The notes below the pieces were generated by a model. The model was not told the origin of the DNA and ran no database searches. It saw nothing but the letters and a program-made list of their open reading frames with translations. A stretch of DNA of 64,000 bases from contig NZ_AP024895.1 in assembly GCF_024347055.1 (NCBI RefSeq), forward strand, positions 2,356,001-2,420,000, written 5' to 3'. Source of the stretch: Vibrio porteresiae DSM 19223. Lineage in GTDB: Bacteria; Pseudomonadota; Gammaproteobacteria; Enterobacterales; Vibrionaceae. Positions 35,275 through 44,088 of this stretch are shown piece by piece; within the stretch, counting starts at the first letter, position 1; every line of letters begins with the position of its first letter. The translations under genes were made by a program, and so were the position numbers.

Positions 35275-35645
35275 GTGATGCCCCACTCCTTGAGCACATT
35301 TTGTGCGCATCAGTTTAACATCGTTATCTCAAGAGAACATCTACCCCATGTCATTGCCTTGTTACCTTTGAAGCTAACGGTGAACTTTAGGGGTTAACAA
35401 AAGGGCTTAGCCAAAAACCGATACGTCGGATATTTCACATTTTAGGCTGTGTTATTCGCACCTAGCATAATGATGTGCCAACATTGCATAACCTAACTGA
35501 TTAGCGTCGAATTTGCACTCGTTCTCAGCATATGAATCTAAATTCGTGCTCATATCCCATTTTGCAATATATTATTCCGACGATATTGCATAAATATTCC
35601 GATGGAGTACTATGCGCCTTTTCAAACGCACTACATATCGAAAAT
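35275..35645 (+). promoter_or_regulatory. artPIQM control region with ARG boxes
   Basis: About 370 bp. Two sites match the ArgR operator TGAAT-WWWW-ATTCA: TGAATCTAAATTCG at 35533-35546 and TGCATAAATATTCC at 35587-35600 (12 of 14). A weaker one, CGAATTTGCACTCG, is at 35508-35521. Together they predict arginine repression of the artP operon through ArgR. Confidence 0.6.
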
Positions 35646-36374
35646 ATGGGAATTAAAGCGAATCACATCAATAAATCCTATGGGGAGCATCAGGTTTTAA
35701 CCGATGTGAGCTTTGGATGCGACAAAGGTGATACTTTGGTCCTGCTTGGCCCAAGCGGCGCAGGTAAAAGCTCTTTGATCCGCGTACTCAACTTACTTGA
35801 GACTGCGTCTTCAGGAACATTGACCATTGCCGGACAATCTTTTGATTTCGGTCAGCCGATTTCCGATAGTGTTGGTCAAACACTACGCAAACACGTGGGC
35901 ATGGTGTTTCAACAATACCACTTATGGCCACATATGACGGTATTGGACAACCTGATCGAAGCCCCGGTCAAAGTAATGGGAATCACCAAAGCCCAAGCGA
36001 AAGAACAAGCGTTGACCATTCTCAAACAGTTGCAATTAGCCGATAAAGCCAACGCATGGCCACTTCAGCTTTCTGGCGGCCAGCAGCAGCGTGTCGCGAT
36101 TGCCAGAGCGCTAATGATGAAGCCGGATGTATTACTGTTTGATGAGCCAACAGCAGCACTTGATCCAGAAATCACCTCGCAAGTGGTGAATATTATCAAG
36201 CAGCTCAGTGAAACGGGCATCACGCAAGTCATCGTTACCCACGAAGTGGATTTTGCCAAGAAAATCGCAAGTCATGTTCTTTACCTAGAACAAGGCAAAG
36301 TGGTTGAATTCGGCGATAAATCGGTATTTGAGCACCCACAAACAAAACAATTTGCTCAATACTTAACACACTAA
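35646..36374 (+). CDS. artP: Arginine ABC transporter ATP-binding protein ArtP
   Basis: 242 residues from ATG 35646. Seen: Walker A GPSGAGKSS, Q-loop VFQQYHLWPHMTV, signature LSGGQQQR, Walker B VLLFDEPTAALDPEI and switch H in VIVTHEVDF. The length and sequence closely follow E. coli ArtP, including NLIEAP. The frame is open to 35532, but the extra region overlaps the ARG boxes and is not conserved-looking, so ATG 35646 is preferred. First gene of artPIQM. Confidence 0.93.
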   Translation: MGIKANHINKSYGEHQVLTDVSFGCDKGDTLVLLGPSGAGKSSLIRVLNLLETASSGTLTIAGQSFDFGQPISDSVGQTLRKHVGMVFQQYHLWPHMTVLDNLIEAPVKVMGITKAQAKEQALTILKQLQLADKANAWPLQLSGGQQQRVAIARALMMKPDVLLFDEPTAALDPEITSQVVNIIKQLSETGITQVIVTHEVDFAKKIASHVLYLEQGKVVEFGDKSVFEHPQTKQFAQYLTH

Positions 36375-36429
36375 TTTATTCTTCGTTTCCCCAGATAGGG
36401 AAATGTTCATTGTTGTCATGGAGTTAAAC

Positions 36430-37161
36430 ATGAAAAAAGTACTTTTCGCTAGCCTTATTGCCCTTGCATCAACTCAAGTTTCTGCCGCGCAAACTATTAA
36501 GTTCGCGACTGAAGCCACTTATGCTCCTTTTGAGTTTGTTGACGCAAACAACCAAATTCAAGGCTTTGACATTGATGTTGCAAACGCACTTTGTGCAGAG
36601 CTTAAAGCTGACTGCACCTTTGCTAACCAAGCGTTTGACAGTTTAATCCCTGCACTAAAATTCAAACGTTACGATGCAGCGATTTCAGCAATGGACATCA
36701 CTGAAGCTCGTTTAGAACAAGTGAGCTTCACTCAAGCTTACTACGATAACGCGGCGGCTTTTGTTACCACGAAAGGTCACGTAGCGACTCAAGCTGATCT
36801 AAAAGGCAAACGTGTTGGCGTACAAAACGGTTCAACTCATCAATCTTACTTGATTGAACAAATGCCAGGTGTTACTGCAGTTCCTTACTCTAGCTACCAA
36901 AACGCCTTTACTGACATGCAAAACGGTCGTATCGATGCGGTATTTGGTGACACTGCTGTGGTGGCTGAATGGTTTAAAGACAACCAAAACTTAGCTTATG
37001 TTGGCAAACCAGTGACCAATGCCAAATACTTCGGGAATGGTTTTGGTATCGCGGTGAACAAAAACAACGATGCACTACTAAAACAGCTTAACGGCGCACT
37101 CAATGCCATCAAAGCAAACGGCCAATATCAAGTTATCTACAATAAGTACTTTGGTAAGTAA
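36430..37161 (+). CDS. artI: Arginine ABC transporter substrate-binding protein
   Basis: 243 residues from ATG 36430 (GGAG upstream). Signal peptide of about 19 residues ending in QVSAA, then a type 2 periplasmic binding protein: KFATEATYAPFEFVDANN, GFDIDVANALCAEL, DAAISAMDITEARL, KRVGVQNGSTHQSYL and a C-terminal NGQYQVIYNKYFG. Binding arginine is inferred from the ArtP neighbour and ARG boxes. Two cysteines (in LCAELKADC) are placed like the disulfide of basic amino-acid binding proteins. Confidence 0.9.
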   Translation: MKKVLFASLIALASTQVSAAQTIKFATEATYAPFEFVDANNQIQGFDIDVANALCAELKADCTFANQAFDSLIPALKFKRYDAAISAMDITEARLEQVSFTQAYYDNAAAFVTTKGHVATQADLKGKRVGVQNGSTHQSYLIEQMPGVTAVPYSSYQNAFTDMQNGRIDAVFGDTAVVAEWFKDNQNLAYVGKPVTNAKYFGNGFGIAVNKNNDALLKQLNGALNAIKANGQYQVIYNKYFGK

Positions 37162-37164
37162 TTT

Positions 37165-37839
37165 ATGATCTTATCGGGATACTCCCAAGCGTTGATCTCT
37201 GCAAGCTGGATGACTGTCCAGCTTGCTTTTTCTAGCCTGATGGTTGGGCTAGTTTTAGCAGTGATATTTGCTGCAGGCGAAATGTCTAAACTGACTCCAC
37301 TGCGTTGGCTAACCAGTGGGTTTGTGACGATCGTTCGTGGTTTACCAGAGTTATTGGTTGTCCTGTTCATCTTCTTTGGTTCAGCGCAGATTTTGTTCTA
37401 CATCACTGGCGATTTTATTGAAATCAGTCCGTTTTTGGCTGGTGTAGTGGCGTTATCGCTGATTTTTGCTTCTTACGCTTCGCAAACTTTGCGTGGTGCC
37501 ATCAAAGCAGTCCCGCGTGGTCAAATTGAGGCCGCTCGCGCTTTGGGTTTACCCAAACTGCACACATTTGTACGCATCACTCTCCCCCAAGCGATTCGCC
37601 ATGCACTTCCTGGTTTAAGTAACCAATGGCTAGTGCTACTCAAGGATACTGCGTTAGTTTCCTTGATTGGGGTAACCGACCTCTTTCGTCAAGCTCAATT
37701 GGCTTCTGCTACAACGCACCAAACTTTTGCTTGGTATGCGATGGCCGCGATGATCTATCTCGTGATCACTTTAATAACTCAACAAGTGATTAAAAGAGTC
37801 AATGCACGTGTTCAATTAAAAGAGACAGGTTCGCGTTAA
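37165..37839 (+). CDS. artQ: Arginine ABC transporter permease ArtQ
   Basis: 224 residues, HisMQ-type inner-membrane permease with about five transmembrane helices. Seen: IVRGLPELLVVLFIFFGSAQ, and the EAA loop for contact with ArtP in EAARALGLPKLHTFVRITLPQA. It begins 3 bp after artI and is followed 35 bp later by artM. Pairs with ArtM to form the channel. Confidence 0.92.
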   Translation: MILSGYSQALISASWMTVQLAFSSLMVGLVLAVIFAAGEMSKLTPLRWLTSGFVTIVRGLPELLVVLFIFFGSAQILFYITGDFIEISPFLAGVVALSLIFASYASQTLRGAIKAVPRGQIEAARALGLPKLHTFVRITLPQAIRHALPGLSNQWLVLLKDTALVSLIGVTDLFRQAQLASATTHQTFAWYAMAAMIYLVITLITQQVIKRVNARVQLKETGSR

Positions 37840-37874
37840 TTCGCAACACTGTTTACATGGAATAGGAATAGACA

Positions 37875-38543
37875 ATGAATTCCCAACATGTCTGGCAACT
37901 GATCGACGGTCTCGGTACCAGTATTGAACTTACGTTAGTTGCTCTGATTATCGGTGGCATGCTGGCCCTTGCTCTCACTGTCGTCGTGGTTCGCCAATGG
38001 TGTCCGCTAAATTGGATCGCACAAGGGTTTATTACGCTGTTTACTGGCACACCACTGTTAGTACAGATCTTTCTGATTTACTACGGCCCGGGTCAGTTTG
38101 AATGGTTTAGAGCATCGTTTTTATGGGATTGGTTTAGCCAACCATGGTTTTGTGCCATGTTAGCACTGGCTTTCAATACCTCAGCCTACAGCACGCAACT
38201 CTTCGTTGGCGCTGTCAATGCTATTCCAAATGGTCAATGGCAAGCGTGCCGAGCTCTGGGTATGAACGATCGCCAAACGTTACGGGTGATCTTACCTTAT
38301 GCACTACGCCGCGCCGTACCTGCGTACTCCAATGAAGTGATTTTGGTGTTCAAAGGAACATCACTAGCAAGCACCATCACGATCATGGACATCATGGGTT
38401 ATGCTCAGCGTATCAATGCGCAAACCTATGATACGTTAGCGGTATTTGGTTTAGCAGGCTTATTCTACCTGTGCGTAAATGGCTCACTGACTTTGCTCTT
38501 TCGTTACATCGAGAAACGCGTTTTGGCATTTGAGCATAACTAA
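37875..38543 (+). CDS. artM: Arginine ABC transporter permease ArtM
   Basis: 222 residues, second HisMQ-type permease. Seen: FTGTPLLVQIFLIYYGPGQFE, SAYSTQLFVGAVNAIPNGQW and EAA-like ACRALGMNDRQTLRVILPYA. Last gene of the art operon, followed by a terminator. AGGAATAG lies ahead of the ATG. Confidence 0.92.
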   Translation: MNSQHVWQLIDGLGTSIELTLVALIIGGMLALALTVVVVRQWCPLNWIAQGFITLFTGTPLLVQIFLIYYGPGQFEWFRASFLWDWFSQPWFCAMLALAFNTSAYSTQLFVGAVNAIPNGQWQACRALGMNDRQTLRVILPYALRRAVPAYSNEVILVFKGTSLASTITIMDIMGYAQRINAQTYDTLAVFGLAGLFYLCVNGSLTLLFRYIEKRVLAFEHN

Positions 38544-38590
38544 GTCATTCATCACTAAATGACTTCAGTGCAACCGTAAAAATGGTTATA

Positions 38591-38620
38591 AAAAAGGGCT
38601 CTCTCGAGCCCTTTTCTTTA
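38591..38620. terminator. Terminator after artM, shared with the convergent gene
   Basis: AAAAAGGGCTC and GAGCCCTTTT form a compact stem ending in TTTTC; the A-run gives a mirror terminator for the leftward gene. Confidence 0.9.
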
Positions 38621-38641
38621 TCTATCAGGTTCTGTTTAGGC

Positions 38642-39943
38642 TTAGTAACCGCGCATTCCCATCATTACGAGCGAGATAAGCGGAATTTTTTCGCCGTTAT
38701 CAAATACCACGCTGCCATCTTTAATTTCAGCTTTTAGTGCGTAGCCTTTATCATTTTGCGTTGCCATTTCCATCACAACCAACTCATCGGCCCATTTGTG
38801 CATTTCTGGGAATTGTTCCAATAAAGCGGTTGAGGCTGTGGTGCCAATATGACCAGTAAGTGCTGTTACCACCGCGGCTGGGTTTTGCGAAACATGCTCT
38901 GTTCCTTTTGGCACGGACAAGGATACTTGTGAAGTAAAACGGCCTTCGCCAATGGTGGCGTCCATCTTACCTAGACTAACGTCAAAACCTTGACTAAATA
39001 GTGTATCGACATAAGGCAAAGCTTTGCCGATCTCCTCATTTGAAAGGCTTGGATTGTTTTGATACAGGTTAGAAAGCTGCTTGAACGCATTACTATCCAC
39101 ACCATTGAGGGCGAAATCCAACTCCATCTGCTTAGCGTGAACGGTTTTGCTGTCTAACGCAACTAGGGTAAAGACGTGTTGACTGCTAAAGCGTGTCTGC
39201 TGCTCATCAAGCTTGGACGTAAAGTGGTAATTAAATCCATTAAGTTCCAAAGCAACAGGAGCCGTTTTTTCCTCACCAGCCTTAGCAGGTTCTTCAGGAA
39301 GATTACCTTGCCCAGTCAGTTTACCAATAGTAAGCACTTGATCACCAATCCAGAAACCATTGGTTTGTTTGCCTTCACCTTTGGTCGTCATGTCGGTTAA
39401 TACAATTTTCGCTTGATTATCAAAGTCGATTGCTAACGATGGAATTTTGGATTCAAATTTCACTTCACCCAATTTGGTTACCATACCTTTTAGATAGGAG
39501 GGTGAAAGTGACACGGTAAATGGCTCTTTACCGTCGCGATGGTAATTCCAAGCGTTTAATACCAAGTTGAAATCTGTGTTGCCATTCAACTGAGTGGTGG
39601 TCTGTAGTGTCATTGGAAAATCGCGATAATCCGCCAATGTTGTTTGAGACGAGAGGCTAACCACACCATGGGAAACATGGCTATTAAGGACAAATTCGGT
39701 AGGTAAGCCATCGGCGATAAACTGCTGTTTTAAGCGAGGATCAAGCAAAGTAATTTTGGTTTGTACTTCTGAAGAGAGGTAGCCGCGATCGTATTTAACC
39801 AAGGAAACAGCAACGCGGTCATTTCCTGCATTCTGTGCACCTTCGGTTAAAATACGTTGCCCAATCTGCCCCACTGCTAGCGGCCAGCATGCGACGATAA
39901 CAATCGCGCCACCTATTGCGCCCGCTTTTTTTAAATTGTTCAT
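38642..39943 (-). CDS. YdgA/DUF945 family protein
   Basis: 433 residues. An N-terminal hydrophobic anchor (about 5-25, AGAIGGAIVIVACWPLAVG) is followed by a large exported domain with IGQRILTEGAQNAGNDRV and VKYDRGYLSSEVQTKI, the pattern of DUF945 proteins such as E. coli YdgA. The domain is rich in beta-strand-like repeats and alternates polar and hydrophobic residues. The function is not known. It converges on artM and is transcribed away from the small outer-membrane protein. Confidence 0.85.
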   Translation of the reverse strand: MNNLKKAGAIGGAIVIVACWPLAVGQIGQRILTEGAQNAGNDRVAVSLVKYDRGYLSSEVQTKITLLDPRLKQQFIADGLPTEFVLNSHVSHGVVSLSSQTTLADYRDFPMTLQTTTQLNGNTDFNLVLNAWNYHRDGKEPFTVSLSPSYLKGMVTKLGEVKFESKIPSLAIDFDNQAKIVLTDMTTKGEGKQTNGFWIGDQVLTIGKLTGQGNLPEEPAKAGEEKTAPVALELNGFNYHFTSKLDEQQTRFSSQHVFTLVALDSKTVHAKQMELDFALNGVDSNAFKQLSNLYQNNPSLSNEEIGKALPYVDTLFSQGFDVSLGKMDATIGEGRFTSQVSLSVPKGTEHVSQNPAAVVTALTGHIGTTASTALLEQFPEMHKWADELVVMEMATQNDKGYALKAEIKDGSVVFDNGEKIPLISLVMMGMRGY

Positions 39944-40419
39944 AATGCCTTTATCCTATGGAATTTTTCTCATTTGTGATCCCCTCGCTAAGCGTCTGCA
40001 TTGGGCAGTTTATCTCGCTCTACGACAATTTCACTGCGCAGTGTAACCCGCTATGTCTCAGTTTATATTAAGAAAATGCCAATTTACGACTCTAAACGAC
40101 AATTAATTTTTCTTAACAGAGATTCAGCGCCTAAATCCATCATCAAACAAAGCTTTTCTTCATCAATTGAACCCATTCTAAAAGCCAACTTTGGTCATCT
40201 TATCTACATCACAGTTTAGCCGCTGTATCTGTGAGAGCATGGCTAATTATGGCATTCAACTTGCTAGAGAATTAAGCATTCAAGCAAAATCGACATTTTT
40301 TTGATGGTCTATCGGAATCAATGCTTTATGATACTGGCTAAACGTGACCATCGTTTTGGATTTCACTGCATCACAGTGAATGAATGGAATTAATGACAGA
40401 ATATAGGTTTATCGTGACT
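39944..40419. promoter_or_regulatory. Divergent region between the YdgA-like gene and the outer-membrane barrel gene
   Basis: About 475 bp with no credible gene; a 72-codon frame at 40001-40219 has no ribosome site and unusual composition. A perfect inverted repeat TTCACTG-CATCA-CAGTGAA lies at 40362-40380, 40 bp before the barrel protein start, and could be an operator. Confidence 0.45.
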
Positions 40420-40968
40420 ATGCGTAAAACAATGATTGCAGCAGCGCTGCTTCTCGCTTCAAGCCATGCTCTCGCTGAAACAGACCAAGATAGTCCTTCC
40501 GTTATGAGTAACTTTAGTTACGACTATATCGAAGCGCGCATCGGTGTTAGCCCTGTGACTTATGGTGCGGGATTCAGTATGTCGATTCACCCTAATGCAC
40601 ACTTTGTTGGCCGTGTTGACTCAGAATTTGATGGCGACTTTGATGCTGCGACAGGTCTTGGTTTTCATGCGCCAATTAATAACTGGTCTGACTTAACAGG
40701 TGAAATGTTACTTCGCGCTCAAGATAAGAAGCACGATGGCAACGCAGATGCTGGCATGGAACTGAACTTAGGTGTTCGTCAATGGTTAGGTCCACAACTT
40801 GAAGTGGGTGGTAAAGCAGGTTACGTCTCTATCGACGACCGTGATGACTGGATCGGTTCTGTGTACGCTCGTTTCCACTCAACAGAGCTATTCTCTCTTG
40901 GTGCTGAAGCTCGCTTTAACGACGCTTACGACGACCAAATTCTTTTCACAGCGCGTTTCAAATACTAA
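40420..40968 (+). CDS. Small outer-membrane beta-barrel protein
   Basis: 182 residues from ATG 40420. A cleavable signal peptide (MRKTMIAAALLLASSHALAE) is followed by about eight alternating-residue strands, with YDYIEARIGVSPVTYGAGFSM, glycine-rich turns, and an aromatic C-terminus (ILFTARFKY) typical of outer-membrane barrels. Function unknown; it resembles small OmpA/OmpW-size barrels of Vibrio. The frame is open to 40384. It ends in a terminator. Confidence 0.75.
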   Translation: MRKTMIAAALLLASSHALAETDQDSPSVMSNFSYDYIEARIGVSPVTYGAGFSMSIHPNAHFVGRVDSEFDGDFDAATGLGFHAPINNWSDLTGEMLLRAQDKKHDGNADAGMELNLGVRQWLGPQLEVGGKAGYVSIDDRDDWIGSVYARFHSTELFSLGAEARFNDAYDDQILFTARFKY

Positions 40969-41000
40969 TCAAACATTTGTTACCCAGACTGTGAATAAAA

Positions 41001-41048
41001 AGTCGACCGGCATGAAGGACACATTTTCACCACCGGTCGGCTTTAATT
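41001..41048 (+). terminator. Terminator after the outer-membrane barrel gene
   Basis: AGTCGACCGG and CCGGTCGGCTTT pair across a 22-base loop, 32 bp after the stop; the T-run is short. Confidence 0.65.
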
Positions 41049-41116
41049 AATTCTGTTTTACTGGTCACTCAGCACCAAGCGAAGTAAACGCTATGCTCAG
41101 TTAACCAAGTGCTATC

Positions 41117-41722
41117 TTACTGCAGAGCCACAAATCCAAAATGTCGGCACTCTTGTAACAGCTGCTGCCTTTTCGGTTCTTGAATCAGTTCCCAATGGAT
41201 TCCGTCTACGGCTCCCGCTAATTTCCAAAGTAAGCGCATATCGATATCGCGTCCGTAAATTTCACAAATTCGCGCAAACGCATAGGACGCTCCTTTTTCC
41301 AAAAAGGTATCCACGTTTTCAATACCCGCTTTTTTCATCATGCGTTCAGTGGTGAGCTGCATGTTAGGCAAATCACGTAAGCGTCGCTTACTTTTGCAGC
41401 GCTTCGCTTCATCATCTTGTTTCGCGCCTTCAATTGCCAATTTGACTAACTCAACGGCCAAATCACTCTGCTCTTCTACTAACTCGGTAATATCATAGTA
41501 GTTAACAGTGGCGACGGAGGACTTCTTGATGTGCTTAAATTTTTCGCAGGCCAGTTCAGCCAATTTGGGTTCAACGAGAGGGTGACTTCTTAGATAAATA
41601 GATTGTTCCCGAATCAGTGCATACATAACATTGTTTTGAAATATGCCAGTTCCGCCAAACATGGAGCGCGTCTGCAATGAGCCACATTGCGTCGCAACTT
41701 TATAAAATAATTGTCTTTTCAT
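41117..41722 (-). CDS. tfoY: TfoX/Sxy family regulator, TfoY-like
   Basis: 201 residues from ATG 41722, which has AAGGA upstream (frame open to 41737). N-terminal TfoX domain with SMFGGTGIFQNNVMYALI and C-terminal TfoX domain with RRLRDLPNMQLTTERMMKKAGI and LLWKLAGAVDGIHWE. The spacing and the VNYYDITEL block resemble Vibrio TfoY more than TfoX as I recall them. TfoY controls motility and type VI secretion in V. cholerae, where it lies behind a c-di-GMP riboswitch. The assignment to TfoY over TfoX is from memory. Confidence 0.7.
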   Translation of the reverse strand: MKRQLFYKVATQCGSLQTRSMFGGTGIFQNNVMYALIREQSIYLRSHPLVEPKLAELACEKFKHIKKSSVATVNYYDITELVEEQSDLAVELVKLAIEGAKQDDEAKRCKSKRRLRDLPNMQLTTERMMKKAGIENVDTFLEKGASYAFARICEIYGRDIDMRLLWKLAGAVDGIHWELIQEPKRQQLLQECRHFGFVALQ

Positions 41723-41737
41723 AATGGTGTCCTTCAC

Positions 41738-42058
41738 TAGTTCTGACGTTGTTAAGTGGGTTCATTAGGTACTAGATTTATTGCATCATTACATCGATTT
41801 AATGAATAAAGACTCAGTCACTCATTCATGAAGCGGAGTATGCCCATTATTTATACTCTTATCACTTATGCATCGCTGTTTTATGCGATGCAGATCTCGT
41901 CAGATACCTCTTGTTGATGAGATCAAACATAAAAAGCGGACTAAATGTCGAACTGCTCGGAGAAAAATGAATTTATTTGAAGAGAAAATTATAATGTGTT
42001 GCAGTTGTTGTAATTCCCTAGGTAGAATAGCCGCCGGTATGGCAGAGTTGACGTTTTT
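41738..42058 (+). promoter_or_regulatory. Structured divergent region between tfoY-like gene and HDOD gene
   Basis: About 320 bp. Two adjacent stems read on the plus strand: GCATCGC/GCGATGC (41870-41891) and GATCTCGTCA/TGATGAGATC (41893-41924, one wobble). They lie about 135 bases upstream of the HDOD gene and are not followed by a T-run, so they look like part of a leader. I see no GEMM-type riboswitch on either strand. Confidence 0.4.
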
Positions 42059-42979
42059 ATGAATCATTTATCCTTTTATTGGCTTCCAGATAATCGGCAC
42101 AAATTGATCCATGGCTTGGAAAGTGAGTTTGCACAACTCGTCGAGCTATCGATAAGCACAGGTAAAATCTCTTTACCACCGATTCCAACGGTCGTTATTC
42201 GCGTCCAGCAACTCTGTATGCAAGACTCGACAACTATTTCAGATATTGCAGACTGCTTGACTGACGATCCGAGCTTAGCGGCAATTGTGATCCGCGTAGC
42301 TAACTCTGTGGTGTTCAACCGCCGTAACATCACCTGTAATGATTTAATTACTGCTGTTTCGCGTTTGGGTATATTGCGAGTGCGTGACATCGTCACAGCG
42401 CAAGCTATCGAACAGTTAAAACACGCCATCAACTTAAGCCCTGAATGTAATAAAATTCTAGCGAACAGTGCTCATACTTCCCGTGAACTTGGGGCAACCA
42501 TGGTGCTTGTCACCGAGACGTTCAAACAAGTTGAACCTGAAGAGTATGGTTATCTTGAAGAAGAGAAATCGCTCTTAGTCGGTCTACTGGCGGACATTGG
42601 TCTATTTTGTCTCGTTAACGAATATCACCTCTATTTGGAAAACGGTAACTATCTGGATGAAGATATTGCAATGCAAATCTTCCAATCTCGCTGTTCCAGC
42701 ACCAGTAAATTGGTATTGAAACATTGGGGATTTGATACGGATTTCCAAGAAGTGTCCTGTAACGAAGAGATGCGTGATCATATCCATGAAGTGCGTTATT
42801 TGGATATTGCCCGCATTGCGAGCCACCTATTGATGTTCCGCAAGCAAGATGATGCTATCGAAGATCATGAAGTGGAGATCAACGCAGCCGGCGCAGATGT
42901 GCTGTACCAGCTAAGTAACCTTTCTGACACTGAATTTAACGAGAAATTACGCTCCGTTATTACTCGCAGTGGCTTCTAA
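42059..42979 (+). CDS. HDOD domain signalling protein
   Basis: 306 residues. The HDOD core (about 35-240) is seen in ISLPPIPTVVIRVQQL, ISDIADCLTDDPSLAAIVIRVANS and AVSRLGILRVRDIVTAQAIE, followed by ELGATMVLV and LLVGLLADIGLFCL, where the HD catalytic pair of true HD-GYP proteins is not conserved. HDOD proteins act as output or scaffold modules in two-component and c-di-GMP signalling. No strong ribosome site precedes ATG 42059. A LysO-type exporter follows after 21 bp. Confidence 0.88.
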   Translation: MNHLSFYWLPDNRHKLIHGLESEFAQLVELSISTGKISLPPIPTVVIRVQQLCMQDSTTISDIADCLTDDPSLAAIVIRVANSVVFNRRNITCNDLITAVSRLGILRVRDIVTAQAIEQLKHAINLSPECNKILANSAHTSRELGATMVLVTETFKQVEPEEYGYLEEEKSLLVGLLADIGLFCLVNEYHLYLENGNYLDEDIAMQIFQSRCSSTSKLVLKHWGFDTDFQEVSCNEEMRDHIHEVRYLDIARIASHLLMFRKQDDAIEDHEVEINAAGADVLYQLSNLSDTEFNEKLRSVITRSGF

Positions 42980-43000
42980 TTATTTGATATTGAGCCGTTC

Positions 43001-43906
43001 ATGATATCAAGCATGTTGTTGGTCATGGGACCACTGTTCATCGGCTATCTCATTGTTATAAAAGAATCAATGTGGCTTGGTAAAATAAACCAAGCCACTG
43101 CTTTTCTCATCCACTTGATTCTGTTTTTGATGGGACTCAGTCTCTCTCATCTCGATAATCTTTCCGCCAACTTGCAAATAATACTTCGCTACACCGCTGT
43201 GTTTTTTGTCTCGATGACTTTATGCAATCTAGCGGTGCTTCCTTGGTTAGATAAGTACTCACCATTGGCCATCCGCTCGGGTAAAGCACAGTTAGCGCTT
43301 GGCCAGATGGCATTTCAATCAGTCAAATTGATCATGATTGTCGCAACAGGTCTCGTGATTGGATTACTATTGCCTTTTGATTTCAGTTGGGTATCCAAAG
43401 CAAGTGAACACACATTGTCGCTACTCTTGTTGTTTATTGGGATACAGCTTAGGACCAGTGGTCTTTCATTACGTGAAATTATCCTCAACAAACATGGGAT
43501 GATCATCTCTTTACTGATGTGGTTAACTTGCTGGTTAGGCGGCATCATTTCCGCTTGGGTATTGGATATGCCACTGTCTCAAGCTCTCGCAATGGCATCA
43601 GGATTTGGCTGGTACTCTTTGTCCGGTATTTTGATCAGTGAAGCTTATGGACCTGTATTTGGCGGTAGCTCTTTTTTGATAGAACTGTTGCGTGAGTTAG
43701 GCGCGCTGATCATGATACCTATGCTGATCAGTCGCAAACCTTGTACGACAATAGGTTATGCAGGTGCAACGGCGATGGACTTTACGCTTCCTTTGATCCA
43801 AAGTACTGGAGGTGTTCGTTGCGTTCCAGTGGCTATCGTCAGCGGTTTTGTCCTTAGCATATTGGTGCCGATATTGATGTTGTGTTTCATTTCATTTGCA
43901 CGATAA
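43001..43906 (+). CDS. lysO: Lysine exporter LysO family protein
   Basis: 301 residues, eight or more transmembrane segments. Recognised by the LysO (formerly DUF340) pattern, including LALGQMAFQSVKLI-type loops, and the C-terminal GFGWYSLSGILISEAYGP, FLIELLRELGAL and FTLPLIQSTGG. E. coli LysO exports L-lysine and its toxic analogue thialysine. It follows the HDOD gene by 21 bp, a probable but functionally unexpected operon. No obvious terminator follows. Confidence 0.85.
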   Translation: MISSMLLVMGPLFIGYLIVIKESMWLGKINQATAFLIHLILFLMGLSLSHLDNLSANLQIILRYTAVFFVSMTLCNLAVLPWLDKYSPLAIRSGKAQLALGQMAFQSVKLIMIVATGLVIGLLLPFDFSWVSKASEHTLSLLLLFIGIQLRTSGLSLREIILNKHGMIISLLMWLTCWLGGIISAWVLDMPLSQALAMASGFGWYSLSGILISEAYGPVFGGSSFLIELLRELGALIMIPMLISRKPCTTIGYAGATAMDFTLPLIQSTGGVRCVPVAIVSGFVLSILVPILMLCFISFAR

Positions 43907-44088
43907 CGCCGCTAGTTTTCCATGCGCTAAGCGCGTATGGTGAGCAGCGCCGAGTAGGTTTGGGCCTATCGACATTAATCAATAACCATCACTGGTTGAG
44001 TTTTTCTCTCAGGCATTAACGCACCAACTTGCCAGTGAACTAGCATGAAGCTATTGCTCTTTAGTAAAGATGAATTAGGTAAATTAGG

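Noticed and set aside
40001..40219. 72-codon ORF between the YdgA-like gene and the barrel gene
   Set aside because: No ribosome site, and the region is a divergent promoter gap.
41738..42058. GEMM-type c-di-GMP riboswitch upstream of the tfoY-like gene
   Set aside because: Searched by eye on both strands; the conserved core is not present. A covariance search would settle it.
43915..43945. Hairpin CATGCGC/GCGCGTATG after lysO as a terminator
   Set aside because: Short stem and no following T-run.
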